From: an uncultured Balneola sp.
GTDB taxonomy: Bacteria; Bacteroidota; Rhodothermia; Balneolales; Balneolaceae
Reading direction: 5' to 3'
DNA: 64,000 bases
Assembly (NCBI GenBank): GCA_902529115.1
Contig: CABZVB010000003.1
Location: 1 to 64,000 of the forward strand
Position numbers and translations under genes: made by a program. This document shows positions 18,309-28,036 of this stretch, piece after piece (within the stretch, counting starts at the first letter, position 1; each line of letters opens with the position of its first letter). Under the pieces are notes generated by a model. The model saw only the letters and a list, made by a program, of their open reading frames with translations. It searched no databases and had not been told where the DNA came from.

Positions 18309-18885
18309 GTTTTTAGCCCATTTTTTTTCTGGTTTATTGGTGGTGTTTTCATTCGCTTCGACTTTAATGGCAGTGTATTCACTCAGTAATAAATTTAGGT
18401 TACGAGGGGTGCGTCTAGACTGGCAAGCAGGCAAACTTATGGGATACCCACTTTTTGCCACAGTTTTTTTATTACTCATAAGTCTACTCTCGATTACCTC
18501 AGTATTTATTCTTCAGGATAGCCTACACTCCCCTATTTTTTTTGGCTATATTTGGATGGGTACCATGTGGTTTATCTCCAGCTACCTCAGTTCTAAGCAT
18601 TATATCACCGACCACGGAATAGTAAAAAACATTAACGATCCAGCTCAGACAATCCCTTGGTATCATATAGTTGATTATGTAGAACATCCTACTGACAAAG
18701 GCATTCTATATATGTTCTCTTATTCGCAACCTAATTCGCATGAACAAGAATATTTTAATCAACTGCGCATTGAAGTTCCTCACTCATATACCTCGAAATT
18801 TAATAGAATTATTTCCCTTAAGTTGCACATGAAGGTGGACGAAAAAGTAGTGCCAAAAATTAATTGGAAGAATCTTCAATCCTAA
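18301..18885 (+). CDS. Small multi-pass membrane protein, unknown function
   Basis: 194 residues from ATG 18301, which lies in the last bases of the BatA-like gene (ATGAATGA overlap); an upstream in-frame ATG at 18277 is less likely. The N-terminal half has three or four hydrophobic helices (FSGLLVVFSFASTLMAVYSL; LFATVFLLLISLLSITSVFI; FFGYIWMGTMWFISSYL). The C-terminal half is soluble and resembles a PH-like fold (ITDHGIVKNINDPAQTIPWY). I do not recognise a named family. The overlap with the BatA-like gene suggests a shared role at the inner membrane. Followed 47 bases later by hflX. Confidence 0.75.
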   Translation: MNEFLAHFFSGLLVVFSFASTLMAVYSLSNKFRLRGVRLDWQAGKLMGYPLFATVFLLLISLLSITSVFILQDSLHSPIFFGYIWMGTMWFISSYLSSKHYITDHGIVKNINDPAQTIPWYHIVDYVEHPTDKGILYMFSYSQPNSHEQEYFNQLRIEVPHSYTSKFNRIISLKLHMKVDEKVVPKINWKNLQS

Positions 18886-18931
18886 ATTCTTCTATTGGTC
18901 TTAATATTCATATTAGCTCGTAAGGAATCAA

Positions 18932-20221
18932 TTGCTAGACGAAGTTAAAAACTCTGATATTGAAAAAGAAAAAGTACTCTTAGTTGGTATTTATAGTCTT
19001 AGTTCGGAAAAATTTCAGGCGCAGGAACACCTCGAGGAATTAGCATTACTCACTTACAGTGCCGGTGGCATACCTGTAGCCAAGATACTCCAACAGCGTA
19101 ACAGACCGGACGTTAACAGCTATGTTGGGAAAGGTAAACTGAATGAAATAAATGGGCAAATAAATGCTATTGGGGTTAAAACAATTATATTTGATGATGA
19201 TTTAAGCCCAACTCAGATTAGGAATGTAGAAAAAGTTACCAATGCAAAAGTATTAGATCGAAGTGCTCTCATTTTGGATATTTTTGCATCAAGAGCGCAA
19301 ACAGCCGCTGCTAAGACACAAGTAGAGTTAGCCCAATTACAATATCTATTACCTCGACTGACTCGTTACTGGACTCACCTCTCACGTCAAAGTGGAGGCA
19401 TCGGAACCAAAGGACCCGGTGAAACCCAGATAGAAACCGATCGTCGAATTATTAGCCAGCGAATTGGGGTGCTAAAATTGAAATTAGAAAAACTCGATAA
19501 GCAGCGTACCACTCAGCGAAAAAGTAGAGATCAAATGACTCGAGTATCCCTGGTGGGCTATACCAATGCTGGTAAATCTACGCTTATGAATGCCTTGACA
19601 AATAGCTGCGTTTTTGCTGAAAACCAACTCTTTGCCACCCTTGATTCCACAGTTCGAAGACACCAGCTAAAAAGTCAAGAAATTCTTCTTTCCGACACTG
19701 TAGGGTTCATTAGAAAGCTTCCTCACCATCTTGTTCAAAGCTTCAAATCTACTTTAGATGAAGTACGAGAAGCCGATCTTCTTATTCACCTGGTAGATGG
19801 TAGCTCGAAAATGGTTCATGAATATATAGAAGTAGTACAACAAACTCTTAAAGAGTTAAAATCGAATAAAAAACAGACTCTCTTAGTATTTAACAAAGTA
19901 GATCGTATTGATGATGAACAACACGAAATGCTCCGTGCTGAGTATCCAAGTGCCTTGTATATATCTTCAGTTCGAGGGATAGGACTTAGCCAGCTTGAAG
20001 AAGCTATTGAACAAAAAATTGAATCTAAGTACAGACAGGTGGATCTCGATATTCCAATTCAAGCCTATAGAGCTGTGGCATTCATACATCAACGAGCCAA
20101 TGTAAAAAACGAAAAATACACTGGTGAATATGTACACATATCATGTAGAATTGACGAAAAAGATTTCAAGCAATTATCCAAGATGTTGAATACTATAGAG
20201 TACGGCATTGAAACAAGATAA
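18932..20221 (+). CDS. hflX: Ribosome-associated GTPase HflX
   Basis: GTPase that binds the 50S subunit and splits stalled or heat-damaged ribosomes. The N-terminal HflX domain (residues ~1-190) includes YVGKGKLNEI and SRQSGGIGTKGPGETQIETD, the glycine-rich stretch typical of the family. The G domain follows with P-loop GYTNAGKSTLMNAL near 210, switch II DTVGFIRKLPHHLVQSF near 255 and NKVD near 328. Length (429 aa) is normal. The start is TTG at 18932, five bases after an AAGGA ribosome-binding sequence (18922-18926). A TTG start can limit expression. Confidence 0.96.
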   Translation: MLDEVKNSDIEKEKVLLVGIYSLSSEKFQAQEHLEELALLTYSAGGIPVAKILQQRNRPDVNSYVGKGKLNEINGQINAIGVKTIIFDDDLSPTQIRNVEKVTNAKVLDRSALILDIFASRAQTAAAKTQVELAQLQYLLPRLTRYWTHLSRQSGGIGTKGPGETQIETDRRIISQRIGVLKLKLEKLDKQRTTQRKSRDQMTRVSLVGYTNAGKSTLMNALTNSCVFAENQLFATLDSTVRRHQLKSQEILLSDTVGFIRKLPHHLVQSFKSTLDEVREADLLIHLVDGSSKMVHEYIEVVQQTLKELKSNKKQTLLVFNKVDRIDDEQHEMLRAEYPSALYISSVRGIGLSQLEEAIEQKIESKYRQVDLDIPIQAYRAVAFIHQRANVKNEKYTGEYVHISCRIDEKDFKQLSKMLNTIEYGIETR

Positions 20222-20266
20222 TAACTTATGTAAATCAATTAGTTCAGTTGCATTAATTATTATAAA

Positions 20267-20947
20267 ATGACCATTTTATTAGAAGAATATATTTCTGGAT
20301 TAGAGTTAAACGCAAGTTTAGCTGAAGCTAAAGCTTGGGTAGAGCGCACTCAACTTGACTCCCTCATTATCACAGACAAAGGGCGGTTAATTGGTATGTT
20401 AGATGCACAGTTTTTAAAGGATGAAGATTTTGATCAGGAGTTAAATTGTCTAGAAGATTACATCAATGCCTATCCTGAAGATGTTCAACAAGGAGCATAC
20501 ATATGTATGCAAGATCATATTTTCAATGCAGCTGAAGCCTTTAGCAATGTGTTAAATGACCACCTCGCTGTAGTGGATCATGACCATAATTATATTGGCA
20601 TACGCACACGAAACGATGTACTAGAGGAATTGAGCGAGTTTTTAAACGTGAGCCAAAAAGGAACGGTAATAGACGTGCATATTCCCTCCAAGGAACCCAT
20701 GATTAGTGAAATTATCCGATTGGTAGAAACCGAAGGTGTTCATGTCAAAACCATAACAGTGCAACAACCCAACATGGAAGAGGAACATTGTAGGTTAACT
20801 ATCAAATTTGAAAATGAAGAGGTATCTAATGCCATCTCCACTTTAGAACGATTTGGATATACGGTATACATTCCTGATAGAGATTTGCAGCGAGATATAG
20901 ATTATCATGAACGAGCCAATGAACTCATTCGACTTTTGGAACTTTAA
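20267..20947 (+). CDS. CBS-domain protein (AcuB-like)
   Basis: 226 residues with a CBS pair in the first ~130 (LEEYISGLELNASLAEAKAW; SLIITDKGRLIGMLDAQ; LAVVDHDHNYIGIRTRNDVL) and a C-terminal ACT-like fold (ISEIIRLVETEGVHVKTITV; LTIKFENEEVSNAISTLERF). CBS domains bind adenosyl ligands such as AMP or ATP and act as sensors, so a regulatory role is inferred. It is cytoplasmic. Bacteroidota often carry a CBS protein of this size near NAD kinase, but no NAD kinase is adjacent. The next gene starts 41 bases inside this one. Confidence 0.85.
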   Translation: MTILLEEYISGLELNASLAEAKAWVERTQLDSLIITDKGRLIGMLDAQFLKDEDFDQELNCLEDYINAYPEDVQQGAYICMQDHIFNAAEAFSNVLNDHLAVVDHDHNYIGIRTRNDVLEELSEFLNVSQKGTVIDVHIPSKEPMISEIIRLVETEGVHVKTITVQQPNMEEEHCRLTIKFENEEVSNAISTLERFGYTVYIPDRDLQRDIDYHERANELIRLLEL

Positions 20948-23900
20948 GCTATTTAGCCAAAAGCTATTAGTACCTTCAACAAAGCGAAAGGTAGTTAATG
21001 CTAAACCAACCGTTTTTAATACGACTGATTGGGTCATCTATTCCTTAACCAATCTGGCATTTTGGTTATTTACCACTTCTCTGAGTTCCAGCTTAGCTCA
21101 AACACAGAACCTTCTTACTCCAGAGACTCAAAAATTCTATACGGCTATAGAAGCTTATAAACAAGGGCGGTTTGAAAAGGCATCCGAAGAACTTCAAAGC
21201 CTTGTAGAGTCATCTTCCACGTCGTCCACATTGGAAATAAAAATAAAATATTATTGGACGCGAAGTCAAATCGCCCTAGATTCAACCAACATAGAACCAC
21301 ATTTCGAGGACTTCATATTAAAGTACCCGGGAAGTACTGAGTCGGGCACCCTTCTCATCGAACTGGGCCACCACAAGATACGCTTGGAAAAGTACTCAGA
21401 AGCAGTTCGGCATTACCAAGACGCTCTGGACTCTGGTTTAGATTCCAATATGGCAGCCCAAGTTCACTATTGGAAAGCTGAAACCTTGGCTGAAGCAGGT
21501 GATTATGATGGTTCTCGCAAAGAATTTCTGTTATTGGCAGATAGCTATCCCTCATCAGAATGGTCTGCTAAAGCCCTATATGCCCGCGGACGTTTATTTT
21601 TATCAGAAGATAAATATGATTCTACTTCAACTGCCTTTGAATTACTAAAAGAACGCTATCCCAATGATCCCGTTACCCGTGGGGTAGGTACCGCCTTGGG
21701 TGAGTCATACTACCAGCAGGGCCGTTATGAGGACGCGATTAAAGCACTAGATGCTCAAATGATATTTCTAGATGATATATCCATCACAAAGGCATTATTT
21801 TTAATGGCTGAGGCACATAACTATTTAGGGAATTATGATGAAGCTATTAAGGATTATTTACGCTACTTAAACCTCACCAAAGGAACCGAGAGGGAAGCCC
21901 CTGCCCATTATGGATTGGGATGGCTGTATCACCATCAAGGAATTTATCATTGGGCAGCTCAATCATTCGAAAGAGCTATAATTGGCGATGACCTGCAATC
22001 CCGGAAAGCCTTGTATTACGAGGCAGTGAACCATAAACTATCTGGAAATTTCCAACGAGCTATGAATACCTTCAAAGAGTTTGGTAATCGCTATAAAGAA
22101 GGGATGTGGGTAGAGCAAGCCTACTATGAGTGGGGAATCTCAGCATTTGAGGCCGGTAATTATGATGGGGCTATTACCATTTTACTCAATCTCATACGCC
22201 AACAAGACAGTCTGAGCAATAGTGCTCAGATATATACCCTTCTTGGTGAAATATTTTATGCCAATAACGAATATACTTCGGCTGTTACTGCTTTTGAACA
22301 AGCAGAAACTATGGGTAATGTAGATCCCAGCTTACGAAGGCAGGCACAATTTCAAAAAGCTTGGGTGTTACACCGTAATCAAGCTTTCGAACAAGCTCAA
22401 CCACTCTTTGAAAGTGTGTATGCAGAAGCTCCGAGAGCTAAATTAGGTGCTGAAGCATTATTTTGGAGCGCCGATAGTTATTATAAATTGGATCAATTTG
22501 ATGAGGCATCTAATCGATTTAAAACCTTTACAGAATATTTCCCCACCCATGAAATGATGGGAGCTGCTCTATACTCTTTAGGATGGTGCTATTTTAAATT
22601 AGGAAATTTTGAAGCTGCCGTAGAACCTTTGGAAACTTTTTTAGAAAAGTATGAAGCCCCCCCGATCGCACTCTTTCCTTATGATACCGACACTCAACTT
22701 CGCATAGGTGATGCTTATTATGCTCTAGGACAGTATCGTAAATCCATTGAATTTTATAACAAAGCGATAGGCGCTGAACCAGGTGGAGACTATGCTATGT
22801 TTCAGGTAGCAAACTCTTATTACAGAGCCAATCGAACCTTTGAGGCGGTGAGCACCTTTCGCCGCTTACTACGTATCTATCCATTTAGTAGACTACGTGA
22901 ACAAGCACAGTATAATATAGCATATATTTATATGACTACAGGGAATAACCAACAAGCCATAGAAGAGTTTGAAACGGTCATTAACCGCTACCCAGGGACA
23001 GAATGGGCTGCACGAGCTCAATATAATATTGGAGATGCACATTACAATACAGGTAAATATGAGTTGGCAGTTGAGGCTTATCAACAGGTGCTCAATCGAT
23101 ATCCACGCAGTTCGTATATTATACAGGCAATCAATGGTATTCAATATGCTCAACTATCATCGGGCAAAATGGATAGTTCATCAGTTATTTTAGAAGAATT
23201 CCTAAGCGATAATCCCCAGAGTAACACAGCTGATCGTCTACGATTCCGCCAGGCTGAAAATACATTTCAGAGTGGTGACTACCCAACAGCTATTAGAGAA
23301 TTTAGACAGTATCTTCGCGTGACAAATTCCGATCAATTAATACCCCAAGTCTATGCTAATTTGGGAGAATCGTATAAACAAATAGGCGAAGAAGATGAAG
23401 CTATTGAGGCTTATGAACTGATTCTAAGTGACTTCCCCCAGTCTAACCAAGCACCTGGTGCTCTAACCTCTCTTGGCTTATTATATTTTGAAAAAGCTGA
23501 GTATGAGGCCTCCAATAGATACTTTAATCGCCTTCTAACCATAAGCAACCGTTTCCAGCAAGAAGCTTATGTGGGAATGGGAAATGCCAAGTTGGGGCAG
23601 TCTAATTTTGTCGAGGCCAAAGACCAATTTGAAGCTGCCCTTCAAATAAATCCTAACAATGCAAATGCTCAACTAGGACTTGCAAAAGTTACTTTTGGAC
23701 AGTCTAATTATACCGAAGCACATGATCTACTCTTTACTATAGCGGATCGCAACACCACCGAATTAGGCGCTGAATCGCAGTATTTACTTGGGATCATTAG
23801 AAAAATAGAAGGAAATAATACGCTAGCATTGGAAGAATTTGCAAAAGTTAAGGTTTTATTTGAAGCCTTTGATGATTGGGTATCCGCTGCGTTGTATGAT

Positions 23901-24032
23901 GCAGCCCAAATCCATCTTAATTTGGGTAATACAGGGGAAGCCTTTAGTATGCTCAATGAAATCATCGAACGTTATCCTGACTCACCTGTTGGTCAGGCTG
24001 CAAAAACACTCATTGAACAACAAAATCTTTAG
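20907..24032 (+). CDS. Large tetratricopeptide-repeat protein, exported
   Basis: 1041 residues made almost entirely of TPR units (roughly 20 or more, e.g. YKQGRFEKASEELQSLV, AQYNIGDAHYNTGKYELAVE, AYQQVLNRYPRSSYI). The N-terminus has a ~40-residue basic leader and a hydrophobic segment (SLTNLAFWLFTTSLSSSLAQ), which fits a long signal peptide cut after SLAQ. It is therefore probably periplasmic or outer-membrane associated. TPR arrays of this size act as scaffolds, for example in envelope assembly; no enzymatic motif is present. The ATG at 20907 overlaps the CBS gene by 41 bases; ATG 20919 is an alternative. AroA follows after 14 bases, so a co-transcribed run is likely. Confidence 0.9.
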   Translation: MNEPMNSFDFWNFKLFSQKLLVPSTKRKVVNAKPTVFNTTDWVIYSLTNLAFWLFTTSLSSSLAQTQNLLTPETQKFYTAIEAYKQGRFEKASEELQSLVESSSTSSTLEIKIKYYWTRSQIALDSTNIEPHFEDFILKYPGSTESGTLLIELGHHKIRLEKYSEAVRHYQDALDSGLDSNMAAQVHYWKAETLAEAGDYDGSRKEFLLLADSYPSSEWSAKALYARGRLFLSEDKYDSTSTAFELLKERYPNDPVTRGVGTALGESYYQQGRYEDAIKALDAQMIFLDDISITKALFLMAEAHNYLGNYDEAIKDYLRYLNLTKGTEREAPAHYGLGWLYHHQGIYHWAAQSFERAIIGDDLQSRKALYYEAVNHKLSGNFQRAMNTFKEFGNRYKEGMWVEQAYYEWGISAFEAGNYDGAITILLNLIRQQDSLSNSAQIYTLLGEIFYANNEYTSAVTAFEQAETMGNVDPSLRRQAQFQKAWVLHRNQAFEQAQPLFESVYAEAPRAKLGAEALFWSADSYYKLDQFDEASNRFKTFTEYFPTHEMMGAALYSLGWCYFKLGNFEAAVEPLETFLEKYEAPPIALFPYDTDTQLRIGDAYYALGQYRKSIEFYNKAIGAEPGGDYAMFQVANSYYRANRTFEAVSTFRRLLRIYPFSRLREQAQYNIAYIYMTTGNNQQAIEEFETVINRYPGTEWAARAQYNIGDAHYNTGKYELAVEAYQQVLNRYPRSSYIIQAINGIQYAQLSSGKMDSSSVILEEFLSDNPQSNTADRLRFRQAENTFQSGDYPTAIREFRQYLRVTNSDQLIPQVYANLGESYKQIGEEDEAIEAYELILSDFPQSNQAPGALTSLGLLYFEKAEYEASNRYFNRLLTISNRFQQEAYVGMGNAKLGQSNFVEAKDQFEAALQINPNNANAQLGLAKVTFGQSNYTEAHDLLFTIADRNTTELGAESQYLLGIIRKIEGNNTLALEEFAKVKVLFEAFDDWVSAALYDAAQIHLNLGNTGEAFSMLNEIIERYPDSPVGQAAKTLIEQQNL

Positions 24033-24046
24033 CCACTTTAGCTTTT

Positions 24047-25339
24047 ATGTCTTCGAAATCGGTTCCCCCCGCCAGATCCTTGTCTGGGACCATAGTACTT
24101 ACACCAGATAAATCAATTGCACAACGTGCTGCTATTTTTTCATTACTGCACAAAGGTCCCTCCACTATCTACAACTACTCACAGGCAAAAGATCCCCAAA
24201 CAACCCTACAATGTGTGCAAAATCTAGGTGCAAAGGTTGAAATAGAGGCCGATAAAATCAGCATCTATGGCGTGGGACGTGAAGGGATATCCGCACTGAC
24301 AGATGAACTGGATTGTGGGAACTCAGGAACGGCCATGCGACTCCTTTCAGGTCTTTTAACAGGTGCGGGTTTATCTATAAAGCTTATTGGGGACCATAGT
24401 CTTAGCAGGCGAACAATGACTCGAATTATTTCCCCATTAGAAAAGATGGGGGCACATATATTAGCAAGAAATGGAGTATTTGCACCCTTATACATTAGCA
24501 GAGAAAACCCTTTAAAAGCCTTGGAATTCACCCTGCCTATTCCAAGTGCTCAATTGAAATCCTGTATTTTATTGGCTGGTCTTTTTGGAGAGGAAGAGAG
24601 TTGCGTAATCGAGACTATTCCAAGCCGAGACCATACTGAACGGTTACTACAACTCCGAGTGGAAACAAACGCCCTAGGAACACGTCGTATTTACTCCTCT
24701 AAATCAGATGAAATACCTGCACAGAATTATCGAATTCCAGGTGATTACTCTGCCGCAGCGTTTTGGTTGGTAGCAGGTTCTATTGTCCCCAATTCGGCCA
24801 TAACACTCCCGAATGTTGGTTTAAATCCAACTCGCATAGCATCGCTGCAAATACTAAAAGAAATGGGGGCCCAAATCGGTATTATCGAAGATAATTCAGA
24901 ATTTGACGAGCCAGTTGCAGAGCTCACAGTACAAACCACAGAACTTACTGGGATAGATATTCCTCAGGAATGGATACCCAATGCTATTGATGAGCTTCCC
25001 ATACTAGCAGTAGCTATGGCGTTTGCAAACGGAGACTCTCATATTCGTGGTGCCGCTGAACTTCGCCACAAAGAAACCGATCGCATCATGGCTATCACTA
25101 AATTACTGGATGCCATTGGCTCATCCTATGTCGAATATGACGATGGGCTTAGTATCCAAGGTAACCCCAATTTGGACTTTGACTGCGCGCAATTTGAAAG
25201 TTTTCATGATCATCGTATTGCTATGGCATCGGCTATAGCAGCCCTACAAGGGAATAAGTTGTCATCTATCAAAGATGCCGAAGCCACAGCCGTCTCCTAC
25301 CCAGAGTTTTGGAATCACTTGAACCTACTAAGGCATTAA
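24047..25339 (+). CDS. aroA: 3-phosphoshikimate 1-carboxyvinyltransferase (EPSP synthase)
   Basis: Sixth step of the shikimate pathway: joins phosphoenolpyruvate to shikimate-3-phosphate to give EPSP for aromatic amino acids. Key motifs: LTPDKSIAQRAAIFSLL at residue ~20 (Lys-Ser-substrate site), DCGNSGTAMRLLSG near 88, SRRTMTRIISPLEKMGA near 125, IPGDYSAAAFWLVAGS near 230 and LRHKETDRI near 343. Length (430 aa) is normal. The GNSGTAMR loop with DPQTTL upstream resembles the class I enzyme. It lies 14 bases after the TPR gene on the same strand. The 230 bases after it hold no gene; only a weak CCAC/GTGG hairpin near 25360 is visible. Confidence 0.96.
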   Translation: MSSKSVPPARSLSGTIVLTPDKSIAQRAAIFSLLHKGPSTIYNYSQAKDPQTTLQCVQNLGAKVEIEADKISIYGVGREGISALTDELDCGNSGTAMRLLSGLLTGAGLSIKLIGDHSLSRRTMTRIISPLEKMGAHILARNGVFAPLYISRENPLKALEFTLPIPSAQLKSCILLAGLFGEEESCVIETIPSRDHTERLLQLRVETNALGTRRIYSSKSDEIPAQNYRIPGDYSAAAFWLVAGSIVPNSAITLPNVGLNPTRIASLQILKEMGAQIGIIEDNSEFDEPVAELTVQTTELTGIDIPQEWIPNAIDELPILAVAMAFANGDSHIRGAAELRHKETDRIMAITKLLDAIGSSYVEYDDGLSIQGNPNLDFDCAQFESFHDHRIAMASAIAALQGNKLSSIKDAEATAVSYPEFWNHLNLLRH

Positions 25340-25571
25340 TGATTTTAAAAGTAGCCACTAAAAAATTACTCAAATTTGTGGTATTTTTAAGTCTTTTATT
25401 GCCTTCACCCTCCATTTACTTTACTGCATTTTAATTGTCTAAAGGCGGTATTAGCTTAACTTTTCATGTAATATCTGACATTTCGTCGGTCAATTAGGCA
25501 GATTCCCATTTCTATAACGCATTTGGTACGGTCATTGCTCTTAATTAATTTAACTATATAATTTATTTATT

Positions 25572-26015
25572 ATGAAAAGAACATCTGATCTTTATGAATT
25601 AGGAGAAGAAATAGAAAAGAAGGTTCACAAATTTGGGCAAGAATTCCACGATTTTGTTGAAAGAGTAGTACCTACTTCCTCAAAGGCTAAAGATTTTCGC
25701 CCAGAAGCTGACCTAATTACTTCGGACAAAAACTTTTGCATTATTATGGATTTACCTGGGCTCACTAAAAAAGAGATTGCGATTACTCGCAAGCAGGATG
25801 TACTTATCGTGCAAGGAGAGAAAGAGATAGAATTAGCGGATAATGAACATTATAAGCGAAGTGAAAGGAAATCAGGTGCCTTCATACGTTCTTTTGCTAT
25901 ACCAGAAGGGGCCAATGGTACTAATATCACTGCCAGCTTTCGAAATGGAGTGTTAACAATTCAGCTTCCAATTGGTAGTACCGATGAAGAAGTCACTCAC
26001 ATACCTGTGCAATAG
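25572..26015 (+). CDS. Small heat-shock protein (Hsp20/alpha-crystallin family)
   Basis: ATP-independent holdase chaperone of 147 residues. The alpha-crystallin domain (residues ~45-140) shows FRPEADLITSDKNFCIIMDL, PGLTKKEIAI and the C-terminal FRNGVLTIQLP (family GVL). It ends in a short tail with HIPVQ, an I-x-V-type oligomerisation motif. It is placed 73 bases before dnaK on the same strand, consistent with a heat-shock unit in which the holdase passes clients to DnaK. The 230 bases upstream are AT-rich; I could not identify a heat-shock promoter by eye. Confidence 0.95.
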   Translation: MKRTSDLYELGEEIEKKVHKFGQEFHDFVERVVPTSSKAKDFRPEADLITSDKNFCIIMDLPGLTKKEIAITRKQDVLIVQGEKEIELADNEHYKRSERKSGAFIRSFAIPEGANGTNITASFRNGVLTIQLPIGSTDEEVTHIPVQ

Positions 26016-26088
26016 AGGCAGGTATATTGTGCATATCACCGCTTTTATAACAAATTTAATGACAACGAACGAGTAAACAGTTACAGAA

Positions 26089-28029
26089 ATGGGAAAAATA
26101 ATTGGAATAGATTTAGGAACGACTAACTCTTGTGTTTCAGTAATGGAAGGCAATGAACCGGTTGTTATTCAAAACGCAGAAGGCGGACGAACTACCCCGT
26201 CAGTAGTGGCTTTTGCAAAAAATGGCGAGCGTATGGTAGGAGCTCCTGCTAAACGTCAGGCCATCACCAATCCGGATAAAACGATTGCCTCTGTAAAGAG
26301 GTTCATGGGGCGCATGTTCAACGAAGTATCTGGTGAAACCAAGCAAGTTGCCTACAAAGTGGTTAAAGGAGAAGACAAAACGGCACGCGTAGAGATAGAT
26401 GATCGTAAATATGCACCTCAGGAAATCTCGGCAATGGTGCTCCAAAAAATGAAACAAACTGCTGAAGAGTATTTAGGTGAGAAAGTTACCGAAGCAGTAA
26501 TTACCGTACCAGCATATTTTAATGATGCTCAACGTAAAGCTACCCAAGAGGCTGGTAAAGTAGCTGGATTAGAAGTAAAACGAATTATCAACGAACCTAC
26601 AGCAGCAGCATTGGCTTATGGTTTAGACAAGAAAGATTCTGACCAGACTATCGTGGTGTATGACTTAGGTGGAGGTACTTTTGATGTTTCTATACTTGAT
26701 TTAGGTGATGGAGTTTTTGAGGTTAAGTCGACGAATGGTGATACTCATTTGGGTGGTGATGACTTTGACCAACGTATTATTGACTTCTTAGCCGATGAAT
26801 TTAAAAATACCGATGGCATTGATTTGAGAACCGATGCAATGGCAATGCAACGATTGAAAGATGCTGCAGAAAAAGCCAAAATCGAATTATCCAGTTCACA
26901 GAAAACAACCATTAACCTTCCGTTTATCACAGCCACCCAAGAAGGACCAAAACATATAAACGTCGATCTAAGTCGCTCAAAATTTGAACAACTTGTGGAC
27001 GATCTGGTTAAGCGTTCAATTAAGCCTTGTGAACAAGCTCTAAAAGATGCTGGCTTAAAGAAAAGCGACATCGATCAAGTAATCTTAGTTGGTGGTTCAA
27101 CTCGAATTCCTTGTATTCAAGAAGCTGTAAAAGGATTCTTTGGAAAAGATCCGAGTAAAGGGGTAAACCCTGACGAAGTTGTGGCTGTAGGAGCTGCTAT
27201 TCAAGGTGGAGTTCTAACTGGCGAAGTAGATGATGTTGTCTTATTAGATGTAACTCCTCTTACATTAGGGATTGAGACCCTTGGAGGTGTGATGACTCCA
27301 CTTATTGAATCAAACAGCACGATTCCAACTTCAAAGTCTCAAGTATTTTCAACCGCAGCAGATAACCAAAGTAGTGTAGAGATTCATGTTCTTCAAGGCG
27401 AGCGTGCCCAAGCTGCGGCCAACCGGACTTTAGGTCGTTTTCATTTAGATGGTATCCCGCCTGCGCCGCGAGGTATGCCACAAATTGAAGTGACGTTTGA
27501 CTTAGATGCTAATGGAGTACTCAATATAGTTGCCAAAGATAAAGGTACGGGTAAAGAGCAAACAATTCGTATTGAATCTTCTTCTGGATTATCTGACGAG
27601 GAAATTGAAAAAATGAAACAGGCTGCCAAAGAACATGAAGAAGAGGATAAAAAACTTCGCGAAAAAGTAGAAAAGATGAATCAAGCAGATGGGTTAATCT
27701 TTTCGACAAAGAAACAGCTTGAAGAGTATTCAGATAAAATTTCAGAGGACAATAAGAAGGCCATAGAAGACGCAATTGCCAAACTTGAAGAAGTGCACAA
27801 AGCCGAGGATTTAGACGCGCTCGAAGCTGCCATGGAAGCAGTAAATACCGCTTGGGCAGGAGCTTCCCAAGAAATTTATGCAGCATCGCAAGCTGAGGCG
27901 GAAGCTGCTGCCGGTGGCGGAGAAACCGAAGATGATGCTACGGATGGGGGTGAAAGCACTGCTTCTAACGATAATGATGCCATTGACGCTGATTTTGAAG
28001 TAGTCGACGAAGACGACAAGGATAAGTAA
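26089..28029 (+). CDS. dnaK: Molecular chaperone DnaK (Hsp70)
   Basis: ATP-dependent Hsp70 of 646 residues. The actin-like ATPase domain begins [18 protein letters not shown], followed by [15 protein letters not shown] near 170, [18 protein letters not shown] near 195 and [15 protein letters not shown] near 340. The linker is [18 protein letters not shown]. The substrate-binding beta domain and helical lid follow, ending in an acidic tail ([14 protein letters not shown]). dnaJ and grpE are not adjacent. It probably forms a unit with hsp20 upstream and, seven bases downstream, tsaD. Confidence 0.98.
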   Translation: MGKIIGIDLGTTNSCVSVMEGNEPVVIQNAEGGRTTPSVVAFAKNGERMVGAPAKRQAITNPDKTIASVKRFMGRMFNEVSGETKQVAYKVVKGEDKTARVEIDDRKYAPQEISAMVLQKMKQTAEEYLGEKVTEAVITVPAYFNDAQRKATQEAGKVAGLEVKRIINEPTAAALAYGLDKKDSDQTIVVYDLGGGTFDVSILDLGDGVFEVKSTNGDTHLGGDDFDQRIIDFLADEFKNTDGIDLRTDAMAMQRLKDAAEKAKIELSSSQKTTINLPFITATQEGPKHINVDLSRSKFEQLVDDLVKRSIKPCEQALKDAGLKKSDIDQVILVGGSTRIPCIQEAVKGFFGKDPSKGVNPDEVVAVGAAIQGGVLTGEVDDVVLLDVTPLTLGIETLGGVMTPLIESNSTIPTSKSQVFSTAADNQSSVEIHVLQGERAQAAANRTLGRFHLDGIPPAPRGMPQIEVTFDLDANGVLNIVAKDKGTGKEQTIRIESSSGLSDEEIEKMKQAAKEHEEEDKKLREKVEKMNQADGLIFSTKKQLEEYSDKISEDNKKAIEDAIAKLEEVHKAEDLDALEAAMEAVNTAWAGASQEIYAASQAEAEAAAGGGETEDDATDGGESTASNDNDAIDADFEVVDEDDKDK

Positions 28030-28036
28030 ACTTGTC

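Noticed and set aside
26745-27071. 108-codon frame antisense to dnaK
   Set aside because: Same reason: entirely opposite a conserved coding region.
27521-27886. 121-codon open frame antisense to dnaK
   Set aside because: Long antisense frames are common opposite dnaK; the sequence has no domain character.
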